Origin: an uncultured Acidobacteriia bacterium
Lineage (GTDB): Bacteria > Acidobacteriota > Terriglobia > Bryobacterales > Bryobacteraceae
Direction of reading: 5' to 3'
Assembly: GCA_903851195.1 (NCBI GenBank)
Contig: CAINNJ010000020.1
Span: 1 to 64,000, forward strand
DNA: 64,000 nt
The notes below the pieces were generated by a model that made no database searches, was not told where the DNA came from, and saw only the letters and a list, made by a program, of their open reading frames with translations. Positions 29,401 to 37,405 of this stretch are shown in pieces. Positions within the stretch are counted from its first letter, which is position 1, and each line of letters begins with the position of its first letter. Made by a program: the position numbers and the translations under genes.

Positions 29401-29904
29401 GTTGAAGCGGGGATCGCCAACCTGCACGACGTTCTGCGAGAGTTTCGCGAACATGAAGGGGTTGCGGCCGAGGAGAGGCAGGTCGACCAGCTTCTGGCGA
29501 TCGATTTCCTGTCCGGTGGAGGCGTTGGAGGTTTCGATGAGGGGGACTTCTTCGGTGACCTGAACACTTTCCGTGACGGCTCCGAGTTCCATGTGGATGT
29601 CGACGGTGAGGAACTGCTGGGTTCCGACGACGATGCCTTTGCGCTCGAATTTCTTGAAATTGGAGGCTTCGGCGGCGAGGGTATAAGTTCCGGGATCCAC
29701 GGAGTTGAAGACAAATTCGCCGGAGGAGGTGGTGAGGGCCGACCTGGCAACATTGGTGGCCATGTCAGTGAAGGTAACTTTTGTATTCGCCACCGCGCCC
29801 TGATTGGCGTCGGTCACGATGCCCCGAACGCCTCCCTGATAGGACTGGGCAAAGGCCATCGACGCTGCTAATAAGGTTGAAAAGAGTACAGACAGGATTC
29901 GCAA
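26494..29904 (-). CDS. TonB-dependent outer-membrane receptor, Oar-like
   Basis: This 1,136-residue protein starts at TTG (29904), supported by a GGGAGG ribosome-binding site five bases upstream. After a signal peptide (LFSTLLAASMAFAQ) comes a carboxypeptidase-regulatory-like domain (about 25-105: GIVTDANQGAVANTKVTF). A plug domain follows (about 125-230, with NNYLIDGVPITD), then a beta-barrel of about 900 residues ending in Phe. Such receptors import polymers or large nutrients across the outer membrane with energy from TonB. It lies just upstream of the DUF1549/1553-DUF1501 pair in the same direction, so they may serve one uptake and degradation pathway. Confidence 0.92.
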   Translation of the reverse strand: MRILSVLFSTLLAASMAFAQSYQGGVRGIVTDANQGAVANTKVTFTDMATNVARSALTTSSGEFVFNSVDPGTYTLAAEASNFKKFERKGIVVGTQQFLTVDIHMELGAVTESVQVTEEVPLIETSNASTGQEIDRQKLVDLPLLGRNPFMFAKLSQNVVQVGDPRFNRFQDQSGSSQISIAGGPIRGNNYLIDGVPITDSVNRAVIIPSLEAVQEVKLQANTYDAEMGRTGGGVFNTFLKSGTNEYHGSLFGYTRQTEWVANDFFYNRSGQARPDQPFYNFGASMGGPVTIPKIYNGKNKTFVWAAWEGYRQKSPLSNGYTVPTTAERTGDFSKSPYTIYDPLTSVKNADGTVTRTPFAGNIIPAGRLNPAGLAIASYFPVPQSNVAGTNNYQGTDTLTDRADEFTVKGDHEMFTWWKVNASYLHYKSREPSGDLVHTTGSNQNLLYRKVDAFQLNNVFVPNPSTVVSVRYGFNRFPNDTAEQSGGINLTTLGLPASYNNAVQSHFFPGINMQNSESLGDNSKNSTVFYSRSFLTSVAKYFGKHSVKAGFDYRKLHIDFIDLSNASGNFSFDNGFTRADPTKPSSSGNDVASLLLGLPSGGSVDVATKLYTYINYYAGYIHDDYRITSKLTLNMGVRYEFETGIAEASNRYAVGFDRNVVNPIGANVTGVIPRGGILFAGQNGNPTACCNNSRTKVAPRFGAAYAYDSKTTLRGGYGIFYAPIPYSGSGSLAPGYQASTSYVSSNDGGLTPANNLSNPYPNGFLQPVGNTLGLLQSIGSSVTVLDQFRKSPIVHQYSFDIQRELPYKIALVVGYVGSLSHNLPPGSNININQLAPNYLSLGNSLFNAVPNPYFGNGGTGVIGGATITRSQLLRPYSEFSSVNIGTSSSSARYDSLVVKVQKRMSSGLNFLATWTYAKNLDSSFGAGNSLVNSSSSPQDVYNLANEYSYAINDTPHTLTGSFTYELPVGTGKRFLVGNKIADYLVGGWSVNGTAQYRTGFPLAITQNTNNNSIIGASLQRPNATGVSPATSGSVESRLDGYINAAAFSTAPAFTFGDLARTIGYRGPGQKNWDISLFKNLKITEKVTGQFRAEGLNIFNSPLFQGPNVQFGSSNFGKITQQRNFSRLIQLGVRFYF

Positions 29905-30102
29905 GATTGCCTCCCGGGCGTGAATTTTAGGTTGAAACGGGAGTGCGGCGGGGAACTGCCTCGGGCGTCTACGTGGGAGAAGGACGGCGGCCTTCCGTAC
30001 TGAATGAATCAGAGTATCCGTTTTTGAATGCGTGGGCGAGAAATAGTTTTCTATTGGGTGAATTCAAACTTCCTGCTGCGCGTACTGCGTTAACGTGGGA
30101 GT

Positions 30103-32031
30103 GTGTCTGAACCGAGCCCTGCAAAAGATCCGGCGCCTTCGTTCCTGAAAGACTGGCTTTTGCGGGATGAGACCGTCGATCCGCATAAGGTACATCAGCA
30201 TCCGGCGCATCCCTGGTACATGGTGATCTGGCTTACGGGTGTCGATTATTTTTCGACAATCGGTTATCAGCCCGGAATTGCGCTGCTGGCGGCGGGTGCC
30301 GTTTCGCCCATTGCCACGGCAATTCTGGTGGCGGTGACGTTATTGTGCGCGCTGCCGATTTATGCGCAGGTGGCGGGGCGCTCCTATGCGGGGCTGGGGT
30401 CGATCGCCATGCTGGAGAATATTTTGCCGGGGTGGCCGGGCAAAGTGATGGTGCTCGTGCTGCTGGGCTTCGCGGCCACGGATTTCGTGATTACGATGAC
30501 GCTTTCGGCGTCGGACGCGGCGCAGCATGCCACGCAGAATCCGTACCTGCACTCGGTGCTACACGATGCCAATCTGCCGGTGACGCTGGTGCTGCTGGCG
30601 CTGCTGGCGGCGGTGTTTCTGAAGGGTTTCAAAGAAGCCATCGAACTGGCGGCGGCGGTGTGCGTCCCTTATATTGTTCTGAACGCGGTGGTGATGGGGC
30701 GCGCGCTGTTCGTGGTGTCGACGCATCCGGCGGCGTTTCCTGACTGGCTGGATGCGCTGCGGGCGCAGGGCGACTGGAAGCATCTGGGAATCACGGCGGC
30801 CATTCTTTTTCCGCGACTGGCGCTGGGGCTCAGCGGCTTTGAAACCGGCGTTTCGGTGATGCCGCTGATCAACGGGGATCCGGACGACGCAACGAAGGAG
30901 AAGCCCGAGGGGACGATCCGGAACACGAAGAAGCTGATGCTCACGGCGGCGCTGCTGATGAGCGTGCTGCTGATGGTGTCGAGTTTCGTCTCGGTGCTGC
31001 TGGTGCCGAAATCCGCCTATCAGGAAGGGGGTCCGGCGAGCGGGCGCGTGGTGGCGTGGATGGCGCACGAGTATCTGGGGAATGTGTTCGGGTCCGTGTA
31101 CGACATGTCGACGATTCTGGTGCTGTGGTTCGCGGGGGCGTCGGCGATGGCAGGGCTGCTGCATCTGGTGCCGCGCTATCTGCCGCGGGTGGGACTGGCG
31201 CCGGAGTGGGTGGCTTACGCGCGTCCGCTGGTATTGATGCTGTTCCTTGTCAATGTGGTGGTGACGCTGATCTTCCGGGCCAATGTGGAGGCGCAGGGCG
31301 GCGCGTACGCGACCGGCGTGCTGGTGCTGATGTTCTCGGCGTCCGTTGCGGCATCGCTCTCGCTGTGGAAAGAAGGGCAGCGCGCGATGAGTTTATATTG
31401 CTGGGGCGTGGTACTGGTTTTCGGCTACACCACGGTGGCGAACATCATCGAGCGGCGGGACGGTATCGTGATCGCCAGTATTTTTATTCTGCTGATTCTG
31501 ACGATCAGCGGGGTGAGCCGCTACTGGCGCGCGACGGAACTGCGGGTGGGCGGGCATCACTTCACGGACGCGCAGTCCGAGGCGTTGTGGAAGGAGATGG
31601 CGGAAAAGAAGGTGAACATGGTGCCGGTGCGCAGCCTGGAGAAGGAGATCCGGGACGAGCGCGTGCGCAAGGTGCGGTCCAATTACAACGTCAAGGGCGA
31701 CGTGGCACTGGTGCATCTGGAACTGCTGGATAACCGGAGCGAGTTTCTTTCCCCGCTGCAGATCACGGTGACGAAAGACGGCGAGGAGTATCTGGTGGAG
31801 GCGACGCAGGCGGTGGCGATCGCGAACGGCGTCGCTTATCTGAGTGAGATTCTGCACCCGAGGTCGCTCTATCTGGGGCTGAGCCGGCAGAATCTGATGC
31901 GGCAGTCGTTCCGGTATTTTCTGTTGGGCGAGGGCGAGACGGGGCTGATGGTTTACACGATCCTGCAGCATCACTGGGAGGTGACGCCTTATGAGGACGT
32001 GCGGCCCTGTATCTATTTGATGAGCGATTAG
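30103..32031 (+). CDS. APC-superfamily permease
   Basis: This 642-residue integral membrane protein starts at GTG and has about 12 membrane segments between residues 35 and 470. The first is followed by VDYFSTIGYQPGIALL, an APC-type unwound helix motif. A long hydrophilic C-terminal domain (about 470-642) lies in the cytoplasm, and ends with YEDVRPCIYLMSD. It resembles amino-acid or cation permeases of the APC superfamily; the substrate is unknown. It is divergent from the TonB-dependent receptor with a 198-bp spacer, in which no regulatory site is recognised. Confidence 0.85.
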   Translation: MSEPSPAKDPAPSFLKDWLLRDETVDPHKVHQHPAHPWYMVIWLTGVDYFSTIGYQPGIALLAAGAVSPIATAILVAVTLLCALPIYAQVAGRSYAGLGSIAMLENILPGWPGKVMVLVLLGFAATDFVITMTLSASDAAQHATQNPYLHSVLHDANLPVTLVLLALLAAVFLKGFKEAIELAAAVCVPYIVLNAVVMGRALFVVSTHPAAFPDWLDALRAQGDWKHLGITAAILFPRLALGLSGFETGVSVMPLINGDPDDATKEKPEGTIRNTKKLMLTAALLMSVLLMVSSFVSVLLVPKSAYQEGGPASGRVVAWMAHEYLGNVFGSVYDMSTILVLWFAGASAMAGLLHLVPRYLPRVGLAPEWVAYARPLVLMLFLVNVVVTLIFRANVEAQGGAYATGVLVLMFSASVAASLSLWKEGQRAMSLYCWGVVLVFGYTTVANIIERRDGIVIASIFILLILTISGVSRYWRATELRVGGHHFTDAQSEALWKEMAEKKVNMVPVRSLEKEIRDERVRKVRSNYNVKGDVALVHLELLDNRSEFLSPLQITVTKDGEEYLVEATQAVAIANGVAYLSEILHPRSLYLGLSRQNLMRQSFRYFLLGEGETGLMVYTILQHHWEVTPYEDVRPCIYLMSD

Positions 32032-32057
32032 TAACGGCGGCTGGAAACCCGCGAACG

Positions 32058-32095
32058 GCGCCGGTTATCAACCGGCGCGCAAATTGACAATTTGC
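32058..32095. terminator. Two adjacent perfect hairpins after the APC permease gene
   Basis: GCGCCGGTT (32058-32066) pairs with AACCGGCGC (32070-32078), and GCAAATT (32079-32085) pairs with AATTTGC (32089-32095). Each has a 3-base loop and they abut without a gap. The position 26 bp after the permease stop suggests termination or mRNA protection; there is no clear T-run. Confidence 0.5.
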
Positions 32096-32141
32096 CTTAC
32101 ATTCTCAGCACCGGGCTACAACGTGACCCTACAATGTAACC

Positions 32142-32975
32142 ATGTATCCGGCGTACAATCCCCAGTTGACCGGCGGCCGCGTGCAGTGGCCCGCGTCGGC
32201 GGCGCTTGCGGCGAAGGCCGGGTTTCCGGGCGTGGACGTGGGAATTTCCGACGCCATGAAGGACGGCCTGGAGACGACGCGGAAACTGCTGGCGCAATAC
32301 CGGCTCAAGCCTGCGTCCGTGGGGTTGCCGGTGGAAACGCGGAAGGACGACGCGGCGTTCCGGAAGGATCTGGAAATGCTGCCGGATGCAGCGGCCTTCG
32401 CGGCGGCGATCGGGTGCCCGCGGATGTACACGTATCTTTTATCATCCAGCGAGAAACCGAAGGCCGAGCAGCGGAAGATCATGCTGGACCGGTTTCGCGC
32501 GTGCGCGGACGTGCTGGCGCGGTCGCATGTGCGGCTGGGGCTGGAGTTTCTGGGGCCGCTGCATATCCGGAAGTCGCTGCCGTACGAGTTCATCTGGCGC
32601 ATGGATGAGATGCTCGCGTTCGCGAAGGAGTGCGGGCCGAACTGCGGGCTGCTGCTGGACGTGTGGCACTGGCATCATGCCGGGGCGACGACGGACGATA
32701 TTCTGGCGGCGGGCAAAGACCGGATTGTGCATGTCCATTTCAACGACGCCGCGCGGCAGGCGCCTGAAGAGGTACGCGACAATCAGCGATTGCTGCCGGG
32801 CGAAGGCGTGATCGATCTGAAGGGCTTTCTGCAGGCGCTGAAGAAGATTGGCTATGAGGACGCGCTGTCGGTCGAGGTGTTCGGGCGCGGGTTGAAAGAG
32901 ATGCCGGTGGAAGAAGCGGCGCGGCTCGGGTTCGAGGCGGCCAGCCGGGTGATGAAAGACGCAGGGGTGCTCTAA
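32142..32975 (+). CDS. Sugar phosphate isomerase/epimerase (xylose-isomerase-like TIM barrel)
   Basis: This 277-residue protein has the AP-endonuclease-2/xylose-isomerase-like barrel. Typical points are LGLEFLGPLHIR (metal-binding Glu), CGLLLDVWHWHHAG (Asp and His), DRIVHVHFNDA (His and Asp) and ALSVEVFGRGL (Glu). These proteins isomerise or epimerise sugars or hydroxy-acids in the cytoplasm. It is followed after 5 bp by murQ and is likely in the same transcript, so it may act on an amino-sugar derivative; this is inference. The start at ATG 32142 has no strong ribosome-binding site. Confidence 0.87.
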   Translation: MYPAYNPQLTGGRVQWPASAALAAKAGFPGVDVGISDAMKDGLETTRKLLAQYRLKPASVGLPVETRKDDAAFRKDLEMLPDAAAFAAAIGCPRMYTYLLSSSEKPKAEQRKIMLDRFRACADVLARSHVRLGLEFLGPLHIRKSLPYEFIWRMDEMLAFAKECGPNCGLLLDVWHWHHAGATTDDILAAGKDRIVHVHFNDAARQAPEEVRDNQRLLPGEGVIDLKGFLQALKKIGYEDALSVEVFGRGLKEMPVEEAARLGFEAASRVMKDAGVL

Positions 32976-32980
32976 AGCAG

Positions 32981-33820
32981 ATGCCGGATGCGATTGCGGG
33001 ATTATTGACGGAACAGCCGAATGCGGCTTCGGCGCAGATCGACCGGCTCTCCACGGTGGAGATGCTGCGGGTGATCAACGACGAAGACCGGAAGGTGGCG
33101 GAAGCCGTGACGGCGGAGTTGCCGCAGATTGCACTTGCGGTGGACGGGATTGTGGAGGCGTTTCGCGCGGGCGGGCGGCTGTTTTACATCGGCGCGGGGA
33201 CGAGCGGGCGGTTGGGGGTGCTGGATGCTTCGGAGTGTCCGCCGACGTTCAATGTGCCGCCGGAACTGGTGCAGGGGATTATCGCGGGGGGCGAGGGTGC
33301 GCTGTCGCGGGCGACCGAAACCACGGAGGACGATCCGGCCATCGGGGCGCGGGATCTGCAGGCGAGGGGTTTTGGCGCGGGCGACGTGCTGTGCGGAATC
33401 GCGGCGAGCGGGCGTACGCCTTACGTGCTGGGCGCGGTGGCGGAGGCCAACCGGCTGGGCGCGCTGACCATCGGGATCAGCTGCACGCCGGATTCAGAGC
33501 TGAGCCGCGCGGTGAAGATCGCGATTGCGCCGCTGCCGGGGCCGGAGGTGGTGGCGGGGTCCACGCGGCTGAAGGCGGGGACGGCGACGAAGCTGGTGCT
33601 GAACATGCTGACTACCGGGGCGTTCATCCGGATGGGGTATGTGTGGCGGAATCTGATGGTGAACGTGCAGCCGAAGAACACGAAACTGCTGGACCGGGCG
33701 ACGCGTATTATCGGCAGCGCGACGGGCGCAAGTTATGAAGAGGCCGGCAGGATGCTGGCGGCGGCCAGTAACAACGTGAGAGCGGCCATTGCGGCCTGGG
33801 AACGGGAAGAGAAGAGCTAA
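32981..33820 (+). CDS. murQ: N-acetylmuramic acid 6-phosphate etherase
   Basis: This 279-residue SIS-domain lyase splits MurNAc-6-phosphate into GlcNAc-6-phosphate and D-lactate in cell-wall recycling. Family marks are the N-terminal LLTEQPNAASAQIDRLST, GGRLFYIGAGTSGRLGVLDASECPP (sugar-phosphate binding, split here after LGVLDA), GIAASGRTPYV, and the C-terminal LNMLTTGAFIRMGYVW. The SIS loop Ser and Gly residues are intact. It is placed immediately before murA, so recycling and de novo peptidoglycan precursor synthesis sit side by side. The gene is probably cotranscribed with the isomerase upstream. Confidence 0.95.
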   Translation: MPDAIAGLLTEQPNAASAQIDRLSTVEMLRVINDEDRKVAEAVTAELPQIALAVDGIVEAFRAGGRLFYIGAGTSGRLGVLDASECPPTFNVPPELVQGIIAGGEGALSRATETTEDDPAIGARDLQARGFGAGDVLCGIAASGRTPYVLGAVAEANRLGALTIGISCTPDSELSRAVKIAIAPLPGPEVVAGSTRLKAGTATKLVLNMLTTGAFIRMGYVWRNLMVNVQPKNTKLLDRATRIIGSATGASYEEAGRMLAAASNNVRAAIAAWEREEKS

Positions 33821-33823
33821 CGA

Positions 33824-35080
33824 ATGGACAAGTTTGTCATAACGGGCGGGGCGCCGCTGAACGGTGAGATCGCGACCAGCGGTTCGAAGAATTCGGCGCT
33901 GCCGGCGCTGGCGGCCGCGCTGCTGACCGAAGAGACGGTGGTGCTGCACCGGATCCCGCGGGTGCGCGATATCCGGACGATGGAGCGGCTGCTGGTGGAT
34001 ATCGGCACGGAAATGTCGGTGGACGAAGAGACCGTGACGATGCAGACGGCGCGCATCGTGTCGCCGGAAGCGCCTTATGAACTGGTGAAGACGATGCGGG
34101 CTTCCAGCCTGGTGCTGGGTCCGCTGGTGGCGAGGGCGGGGCGCGCGCGGGTGTCGATGCCGGGAGGCTGCGCCATCGGAGCGCGGCCGATCGATTTCCA
34201 CCTGTCGGGGCTGCGGCATCTGGGCGCGGAGATTTTCCAGGAGCACGGTTATATCGAGGCCGTCGCGCCGAACGGTTTGAAAGGCACGGAGATTGTGTTC
34301 GACCGCATTACCGTAACGGGCACCGAGGACATCCTGATGGCGGCGGTGCTGGCGCAGGGCGAGACCGTCATCATCAATGCGGCGCGCGAACCGGAGGTGG
34401 TGGATCTGGCGGCGCTGCTGACGAAGATGGGCGCGGAGATTCAGGGCGCGGGAACGAGCGTGATCCGCGTGAAGGGCGTGGCGAAACTGGGCGGGGCGAC
34501 GCACGAGATTATCGCGGACCGCATTGAGGCGGGCACGTTTGTGGTGGCGGGAGCGATTACGGGCGGCGATTTGCGGATTACGGGCTGCGTGGCGGAACAT
34601 CTGGGCGCGCTGGTGGCGAAGATGCAGTCGGCCGGGGTGAAGGTGACGACGCCGGACGCGACGACGGTGGAGGTGCAGTCGGGCGGCGCGCTGCATCCGG
34701 CGGACATGATGACGGAGGAGTATCCGGGCTTCGCGACGGATCTGCAGGCGCAGTATATGGCGCTGATGACGCAGGCGGACGGGATTTCGATTATCGAAGA
34801 AACGATTTTCGAAAACCGCTTCATGCATGCCCAGGAACTGATGCGCATGGGGGCGAATATCCGGCTTGACGGGCGGAAGGCGATTGTGGCGGGGCGGAGT
34901 CAGCTGACGGGCGCGGGCGTGATTGCGTCCGACCTGCGGGCGAGCGCGTCGCTGGTGCTGGCGGCGCTGGTGGCGCGGGGTGAAACGGTGATCGACCGGG
35001 TTTATCATATCGACCGCGGGTACGAGAATATCGAGGCGAAGCTGTCCGGCGCGGGCGCGACGATTCAGCGGGTAGAGTAG
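33824..35080 (+). CDS. murA: UDP-N-acetylglucosamine 1-carboxyvinyltransferase
   Basis: This 418-residue enzyme adds enolpyruvate to UDP-GlcNAc in the first committed step of peptidoglycan synthesis. It has the early GSKNSALP with the substrate lysine, the catalytic loop [15 protein letters not shown] with Cys116, and the Arg-rich [13 protein letters not shown]. Because Cys is kept (not Asp), a fosfomycin-sensitive enzyme is expected from family knowledge. The start lies 3 bp after the murQ stop. Length is typical for the family. Confidence 0.97.
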   Translation: MDKFVITGGAPLNGEIATSGSKNSALPALAAALLTEETVVLHRIPRVRDIRTMERLLVDIGTEMSVDEETVTMQTARIVSPEAPYELVKTMRASSLVLGPLVARAGRARVSMPGGCAIGARPIDFHLSGLRHLGAEIFQEHGYIEAVAPNGLKGTEIVFDRITVTGTEDILMAAVLAQGETVIINAAREPEVVDLAALLTKMGAEIQGAGTSVIRVKGVAKLGGATHEIIADRIEAGTFVVAGAITGGDLRITGCVAEHLGALVAKMQSAGVKVTTPDATTVEVQSGGALHPADMMTEEYPGFATDLQAQYMALMTQADGISIIEETIFENRFMHAQELMRMGANIRLDGRKAIVAGRSQLTGAGVIASDLRASASLVLAALVARGETVIDRVYHIDRGYENIEAKLSGAGATIQRVE

Positions 35081-35085
35081 AGACG

Positions 35086-35451
35086 ATGCAACATAATCCC
35101 GGATTTCTTGCTTTGGTCGACGACGCGAAGGCGCGCGTCAAAGAGACCGATATTGCCGGTTATAAGAAGATGCTCGACGAGGGGACGCCGCATGTTCTGG
35201 TGGACGTCCGCGAGGATCACGAGTTCGGCGCGGCGCATTTGGCGGGCGCGGTGCACCTGAGCCGCGGGATCATCGAGCGGGACGTCGAGACGAAGTACCC
35301 GGATAAGAGCACGACGCTGGTTTGTTACTGCGGGGGCGGGTTCCGGTCCGCGCTGGTGGCGGACAATCTGCAGCGGATGGGGTATACGAACGCGATTTCG
35401 CTGGATGGCGGGTGGCGGGCGCTGAAGGATTCCGGGCTGCCGCTGGCGTAG
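35086..35451 (+). CDS. Rhodanese-domain sulfurtransferase
   Basis: This 121-residue single rhodanese domain includes HVLVDVREDHEFGAAHLAGAVHLSRG and the active-site loop CYCGGGFRS, whose first or second Cys would carry the persulfide. It probably acts in the cytoplasm in sulfur transfer or cyanide detoxification; the partner is unknown. It begins 5 bp after the murA stop, so it is the last gene of the run. It converges on the amidohydrolase gene with only 10 bp between the stops. Confidence 0.9.
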   Translation: MQHNPGFLALVDDAKARVKETDIAGYKKMLDEGTPHVLVDVREDHEFGAAHLAGAVHLSRGIIERDVETKYPDKSTTLVCYCGGGFRSALVADNLQRMGYTNAISLDGGWRALKDSGLPLA

Positions 35452-35461
35452 GCACGCGGAG

Positions 35462-36667
35462 TTATCGCGCTTTGAAAACCTTGCCGCCCTTCATGACGAA
35501 GACGACGCGGCGCAGGGCGGTGATGTCTTTGAGCGGATCGCCATCCACGGCGATGAGGTCGGCCTGCATGCCCGGAGCGAGCGTGCCGATCTGATCTCCC
35601 ATGTTGAGCGATTCAGCGGAAAGTGAAGTAACCGAAGTGATGGCGGCGAGGGGATTCTGCCCGCCTTTCTGCACGCGATAGATCAGTTCTTCCACGTTGT
35701 GGCCATGGGCGCCGGCAACGGCGTCGGTGCCGAAAATGATCTTCAGGCCGGGCGTCGCCAGCGCCTGTTTGAAGACCTGCAGGGAGACGGGGATGGAGCG
35801 TGACATCGCGGCCATGCCTTCTTCCGTGTAATTGCCGATGTTGAGATAGTTAGCGCGGTGTTCGAGGTAGTTCTGCGCGACGAGACCGATATTGGGATCG
35901 AAGTAAGTTCCTTTAGCCGCGAGGTGCTTCAGGACTTCGGGAGTGATCAGCGTGCCGTGTTCCACGGCGTTGCAGCCGGCGTCGGCAACCTGGGTGATGG
36001 TTTCGGGGCCGTACACATGGACGATGGTGCGCAGGCCCTGGGCTTTAGCTTCTCCGCAGGCCGCTTCGATCTGCTCTTTGCTCAGGGTGGCGCCGCCTCC
36101 GTCGCGAAAGCTCTTCGAGGCGAACATTTTGATCAGATCGGAGCCGTCCGCTTTCATTTTCCTGACGGCTTCGCGGATCTGGTCGGGCGTCATGGCGGGG
36201 TTGCTGATGGCGCGCAGGGAGGTGAGCAGACGCGGGCCGGGAATCACACCGCGGTTGATGGCGGCGCGCGCATCGGCATCGATGGGGTTGCCCACGCTCT
36301 GGACGGTGGTGAAGCCGCCCATGAGGGTGACCCAGGCGTTCTCCAGCGCGTAGCCGAGCGCGGTGGCTTGTGAATCGTCCCGCGGCTGGTAGCGGCCGTC
36401 CGGGCCGAAGTGCCAGGCGATGTGGACGTGGGTGTCGATCATGCCGGGCAGCACGGTGAAGTTGCGGAGATCGTAGGTGACGGTTTTGGTTTGGGAGTCG
36501 GATTTTTCGAGTTTCGAGCCGACGACGGTAAGCGTCGCGTTGCGCTGGACGCCGCCTTTGCCGTCGAGAACCATGCCGGCGCGGATGGTGATGGGCCGGT
36601 TCTGCGCGTACGCCGCGGCGGCGGCGATCAGGAACAGCGTTGTTTGTTGGGTGGATTTAGTGAACAT
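35462..36667 (-). CDS. Secreted amidohydrolase (imidazolonepropionase-like)
   Basis: This 401-residue protein has a signal peptide (LFLIAAAAAYAQ) and is probably periplasmic. Amidohydrolase metal motifs are present: MIDTHVHIAWHF, the candidate carboxylated lysine in DLIKMFASKS, VHVYGPETI, NAVEHGTLI and IIFGTDAVAG. The C-terminal strand LIAVDGDPLKDI is typical. Relatives include imidazolonepropionase-like enzymes and prolidase-like Xaa-Pro hydrolases; the substrate is unclear. It is the first gene after the restriction-modification cassette and in the same direction. Confidence 0.88.
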   Translation of the reverse strand: MFTKSTQQTTLFLIAAAAAYAQNRPITIRAGMVLDGKGGVQRNATLTVVGSKLEKSDSQTKTVTYDLRNFTVLPGMIDTHVHIAWHFGPDGRYQPRDDSQATALGYALENAWVTLMGGFTTVQSVGNPIDADARAAINRGVIPGPRLLTSLRAISNPAMTPDQIREAVRKMKADGSDLIKMFASKSFRDGGGATLSKEQIEAACGEAKAQGLRTIVHVYGPETITQVADAGCNAVEHGTLITPEVLKHLAAKGTYFDPNIGLVAQNYLEHRANYLNIGNYTEEGMAAMSRSIPVSLQVFKQALATPGLKIIFGTDAVAGAHGHNVEELIYRVQKGGQNPLAAITSVTSLSAESLNMGDQIGTLAPGMQADLIAVDGDPLKDITALRRVVFVMKGGKVFKAR

Positions 36668-36725
36668 TCCGGGAGTCCTTGCCTGCTTTCATAACGAACA
36701 TGACACGGCGGACCCCCGCCTTCCA

Positions 36726-37397
36726 TTAATCCTCGTCCTGAACGGCGTCGTCATCTCCAAAGTCTTTGACGGGAAGGCGCGCTTTGTCCTCCCGCGGCAT
36801 GGCCAGGTACCGCTCGACTTCCTTGCGAATGGCGTCGGCATTTTTCGGATTCGGCGGCAGCCCCAGCTTTTCCACGAAATGCCTGCCTGGGTGCAAGGTA
36901 TCCCAGATGGATGTGTATTGATCTTTTCGCCGCTTTCCGGGCGTTTTGATCCCAAATCCTTCCACAATCTTGTTCCAGACAGGCTGGAAGGCGTCGATCA
37001 TGTACGCCTCGCCGAGCGGTATCCAGATATCGTCAACAACAAGATAGCGGAAGTGGAAATCCTCAAGCTTCAGATTGCGGGCGGCCGCTATCGAGTCGGA
37101 ATGGTGTTTGATTCGGTTCGCAATTGCCGCCGATCCCTCCGGATCCCTGATGATTCCGCCCTTGCGGGAACCGCCGGGGACCGCCTTGCCGACATAGATC
37201 GGGCAGGCAAACTTTTCGCCTCTGTTTTGCTCGCTGACTGGAAGATAGGCTTTGAAGGAACCCGTGTAATAAATGGCGTAAATTCCGGCACCCCTGAAAC
37301 GGCCGGGAGGCATGGGATTTACGGGCTGGCTCAGGAGCGCGTCGCGAACGCTGATTCCGAGGTTCTTCTTGTCAAGCGGATTGTATACGGAATCCAA
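36726..37397 (-). CDS. Eco29kI-like restriction endonuclease (GIY-YIG)
   Basis: This protein of about 223 residues resembles the Eco29kI family of type II endonucleases. The nuclease core is of GIY-YIG type: GAGIYAIYYTGSF and PIYVGKAVPG, then a Glu in PLGEAYMIDAFQPVWN and an Asn. The N-terminus (SVYNPLDKKNLGISV) fits the family, which makes the TTG at 37397 the likely start, nine bases after the methyltransferase stop; the next ATG would cut into the domain. Eco29kI cuts CCGCGG, so that site is a reasonable guess here, not shown. The gene is last in a vsr-methyltransferase-endonuclease operon. Confidence 0.85.
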   Translation of the reverse strand: MDSVYNPLDKKNLGISVRDALLSQPVNPMPPGRFRGAGIYAIYYTGSFKAYLPVSEQNRGEKFACPIYVGKAVPGGSRKGGIIRDPEGSAAIANRIKHHSDSIAAARNLKLEDFHFRYLVVDDIWIPLGEAYMIDAFQPVWNKIVEGFGIKTPGKRRKDQYTSIWDTLHPGRHFVEKLGLPPNPKNADAIRKEVERYLAMPREDKARLPVKDFGDDDAVQDED

Positions 37398-37405
37398 CTC
37401 TCCAT

